From: Phlebopus portentosus
Taxonomy: Eukaryota > Basidiomycota > Agaricomycetes > Boletales > Boletinellaceae
Assembly: GCA_037892935.1 (NCBI GenBank)
Contig: JAYXKI010000010.1
Coordinates: 1 to 64,000 of the forward strand
Direction of reading: 5' to 3'
DNA length: 64,000 nucleotides
Position 1 is the first letter of the stretch. Every line of letters starts with the position of its first letter. Both the position numbers and the translations under genes were made by a program. Below the pieces are notes generated by a model, which worked only from the letters and a program-made list of their open reading frames with translations, was not told where the DNA came from and ran no database searches. Shown piece by piece: positions 61,205 through 64,000 of this stretch.

Positions 61205-61793
61205 GTTGGCGGTCGTGAAGAGGGGTTGGGAGGACGCCTAAAAGTTGTGTGAAATTTTGAGGCGAATTGTTATAAGCAAAGGGTGTTGTGGCCGGGATCA
61301 GATTGAGCTTTTCCAAATTTGATCAGGGCATTGTCCTTCAGTTCGTTCGGTGGTGGCATGACAACATTAGCAGCGTGTACTAATCCCAAGTACAACGAAC
61401 TTCATGAACTAGAGGCTTCCTTTACAAGACTCCCAGGTTGCTTAAGATAGTTGTAAGTTACATGTATCCAAGTCGATGATTTGAGAAGTTCGCTTAGGGT
61501 AGGACATGCGACCCTGCCGAGACCTTCGTTTCGCACATTCTCTTGTCGCTGACCAGAGTGAAGTATGGACACAAACTTGCAATCTACAACGATGTCGTCT
61601 GTGCTCGAAGGTGGTCAAGTCTCGTCGCGGTCGCGAAGTAACTTGAAGACGTTGAGACCATCAGATCCGCCGCAATATTTCTGCTGACTAATCTGTTGAC
61701 GCGCTCTCTCTTGATGCTGCTTGCTTATCGTGCGCCACGACCTCGACGCGTGTTGGCCTCTCTCCTCGATCGTCGTCTACACCCTCGAGCTCG
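61205..61793. other. Divergent spacer
   Basis: About 590 bp between the divergent small hypothetical gene and the BTB gene. It should hold both promoters. A pyrimidine-rich leader (about 61700-61790) precedes the BTB start. Nothing else is seen. Confidence 0.4.
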
Positions 61794-63249
61794 ATGAACA
61801 ATCCATTTCAGCTGTCCTCGCCGTCCTCAGGCATCGAGAACCTTTCGAGGAAGTTGTCCCGACACCATGAATTCTGGTTTTCCGACGGTTCTGTTGTCTT
61901 GCTTGCTCAGGACGTGTTGTTTCGCGTACACAAGTCCTTCCTTGCTCGTCATTCCCTAGTCTTTCGTGATATGTTTTCTCTGCCACAACCACCAACTACG
62001 GGATCGTCGAGCTTGAAGTTGTCTTGCGTTTCTAGTTACTGCGAAGACGGAGACAAATGCTCGACTTTGCCGCAGGAGCTCCTGATGCTCGATGACCAGG
62101 CCATTGAAAATGGTGAGGTTACCCTGGATGGATGCCACGTCGTCTGCTTGCATGACTCTCCTGGAGACGTAGAAAGTCTGTTGTATGCGCTCTACGATGG
62201 ACCGTACGTACATCACAAACCTCCCATCTCGCTCATGATGATGCGCTGACAGTTCATCATACTACAGCAAATTCGGTGACAACTCTGCCGCTGACTTCCG
62301 CGTGGTATCCGGAGTCCTACGCCTTGCAAGCAAATACGTGATCGATGGTCTCCGGACGCGAGCGCTCGCGCATCTGAGCACGGCGTGGCCTTCGACGTTA
62401 AAGGGGTGGGATGCGCGCGAAGAGGCGAACGGTGGAGGTGGCGGTGCGGAGGATGAAAGATTTTATCCCAACCCCGTGGTACGTACTTCAGGAACTCTTC
62501 TTGCATCAATCAGTGCTTAAATTGATCCGTAGGAGGTTATAAACCTAGCAAGGGAAGTGAACGCACCAAGTTTATTGCCCTCCGCATTCTATGATCTTTC
62601 AAGATACCCGCTGTCCGATATTTTTCAGCAATGCCAGCGTAACTCTTCATCTTCCGATGCTCTAACAGAACACCCAGTTCTGTCCTCATTGGCCGAGCTT
62701 TCCCTCGCCGATACACAGCGTCTCGCGCTCGGGAAAGAAGCTTCTCAGTGCTCCATAACGGCTCTTATCCGATCACTCGCCACCGATGCTCGTTCAAACC
62801 CGTCGCATATGCAAGCCAGCGGACATACCCAAGCACGTCGGTTTGCCGCACGGCATCAGCACAGGCGCTCGGATTCTACAGGCGGCGGGATTGGGAGGTG
62901 TGCGTCGCCCGCGACATGCTGGCGTGATGTGTGCGAGCTGGTCGACCTCGCGACACAGCACTACCTCTTTGATCGCGAGCGCGGTGCCTCGGATCCCTTG
63001 TACGTTGCCGAGGAGCTCGGCATGATTAAGGGCTCCTCCATCGATGGTCCTGCGGAAAGCAGAGCAGGACGTTATGATTTTGGCGGACCAGTAACGAGCC
63101 ATTACGGTTCTGGCTTTGGTACCGTTGACGAGGACCTATCTGAAACGGGGACTTGTCGGGCTTGTGCACGGGCTTTTGAGATCTGGGCTTCGAGGGAGCG
63201 TGAACGTCTTTGGAGAGCCATCCCTGGGTGGTTCAGACTTGATCAATGA
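61794..63249 (+). CDS. BTB/POZ domain protein
   Basis: Predicted 445 residues from exons 61794-62203, 62268-62478 and 62533-63249, phases consistent. The BTB domain is N-terminal: HHEFWFSDGSVVLLAQDVLF, RVHKSFLARHSLVFRDMFSL, then after a polar insertion VVCLHDSPGDVESLLYALYD and FRVVSGVLRLASKYVIDGLR, TRALAHLSTAWPSTL. BTB domains mediate dimerisation and often act as Cul3 adaptors. The C-terminal half has EVNAPSLLPSAFYDLSRYPL and a Cys pair (CRACARAFEIW), the arrangement of a large basidiomycete BTB family of unknown function. A long polar insertion (about residues 65-110) splits the BTB core. The gene appears intact. Confidence 0.87.
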
Positions 63250-63610
63250 TCAGCAGTTTCCTCACACTCATTATTCATTGTCATGGCCCCTCTCTTCTTC
63301 GCTGATACCAATTTGCGCGATTATTTATACCAGGACTATCGGTCTTTTTTTACTACTTTGCTTGCTCAATAGATGCCATGGCTATCTGAGACTCTGTGCC
63401 AACTTGTATGTTTACATCCCCGCTGATCAACTGTAGCTTTTATGTGTCCCGCTCCAACATTACCATTGACATAGAGTTCCATGTACCGTATGTAATATCC
63501 TAATGCATCGTTCGAGCTTTAGCTCAAGCTCTTCTCTACATATTTTTTTCTCGATTCAGTGCAGTCAACGATGTACAACGAGATGTCTACAGTATGATCA
63601 TGTTCGACAT
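63250..63610. other. Convergent spacer
   Basis: About 360 bp between the ends of the BTB gene and the right-hand minus gene. It is pyrimidine-rich and contains no gene. Confidence 0.4.
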
Positions 63611-63982
63611 TTACTCGACTTCATACTCCTCAACGGGCATCGCGGGCGCCGACAAGGCCAAGCTCCGTCTGAAATCTGCACCGTCCTTGATAAATACCAC
63701 ATTTGCCTGGCTGAGGTCGACCGGTTCGTACCCCTCCTGAGGATACTTCTTCGCGAGCCTATCGAACTCCTTTAAGAGTTTGTGAGCCGCGTGAGATTTG
63801 TCTTTGAAGCGTTCGCAAAGCGCTTGCTCCCAATAATCTCTGGCTTGTGCGATCGGCAACTCCTCGCACAGCGACGCACACTCCTCTTCCTCGACCTCGA
63901 CGCCAGCCTTCTGCAGCGCAGCAAAGAACTTCTCCGTGGCGCGGTCGCTTAGTTTCGGAGCAGAAGGATTTTGCGTTCGCAT
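63611..63982 (-). CDS. Hypothetical protein, possibly 5'-partial
   Basis: The open frame runs from the stop at 63611 back to ATG 63982, and the frame stays open to the window edge. A TTGTCAG just upstream could be an intron acceptor, so earlier exons may lie outside the window. The sequence MRTQNPSAPKLSDRATEKFF, VEEEECASLCEELPIAQARD, YWEQALCERFKDKSHAAHKL and LKEFDRLAKKYPQEGYEPVD is helical and charged, a good candidate for a real protein. It ends PVEEYEVE. I do not recognise the family. Confidence 0.6.
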   Translation of the reverse strand: MRTQNPSAPKLSDRATEKFFAALQKAGVEVEEEECASLCEELPIAQARDYWEQALCERFKDKSHAAHKLLKEFDRLAKKYPQEGYEPVDLSQANVVFIKDGADFRRSLALSAPAMPVEEYEVE

Positions 63983-64000
63983 GTGTACTGACAACTTCGA

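Noticed and set aside
1..64000. CRISPR arrays, phage or bacterial defence systems
   Set aside because: The window is eukaryotic; no such repeat-spacer pattern or genes occur.
1..64000. tRNA or rRNA genes
   Set aside because: I saw no tRNA A/B-box pair with a cloverleaf, nor rRNA-like sequence, though scanning by eye can miss tRNAs.

Overview
The window is the left end of a fungal chromosome, most likely from a mushroom-type basidiomycete (Agaricomycete). It opens with a telomere in C-rich orientation. Nearly every gene is broken by introns of about 48-65 bp with GT-AG ends (a few GC-AG). Zn2Cys6, GATA, F-box and BTB proteins follow basidiomycete patterns. All gene structures were worked out by hand from reading frame, splice sites and remembered family consensus. 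No alignment or database search was run.

Region 1 (1-6.8 kb) is telomere and subtelomere. A perfect 12-bp telomeric repeat that alternates TTAGGG and TTAGGC is followed by about 490 bp of very AT-rich DNA. Next comes a scrambled, several-times-duplicated relic of an exportin-2 (CSE1) gene on the minus strand (about 590-5110). After that lie repeat blocks with TCCGGA palindromes and an 81-bp minisatellite that stays open as a 27-residue protein repeat.

Region 2 (6.8-20.3 kb) holds a Kel3/KLHDC4-type kelch protein and a convergent 3-ketoacyl-CoA thiolase. A 6.5-kb stretch without a convincing gene follows, then a GATA zinc-finger regulator.

Region 3 (20.3-38.1 kb) starts with another gene-poor stretch. 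It then carries a Zn2Cys6 transcription factor with its zinc cluster cut into tiny exons, a hypothetical protein, importin-4/Kap123 (minus strand), and a divergent secreted S10 serine carboxypeptidase.

Region 4 (38.3-54 kb) is the densest part. It has an OB-fold-like hypothetical protein, a DUF1764 protein and a PX-domain protein sharing a 166-bp promoter, RNA polymerase II subunit RPB7, a weak two-exon candidate, a small Tudor/PWWP-like protein, prephenate dehydrogenase (TYR1), and a second Zn2Cys6 regulator.

Region 5 (54-64 kb) is a gene-poor stretch with coding-like scraps, then an F-box protein, a small hypothetical protein, a BTB/POZ protein, and a gene that may continue past the right edge.

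There is no operon-like or defence-like cluster. The genes are ordinary housekeeping and regulatory ones. The unusual content is at the telomere and subtelomere, and in some splicing features (GC-AG introns, stacked acceptors, micro-exons).
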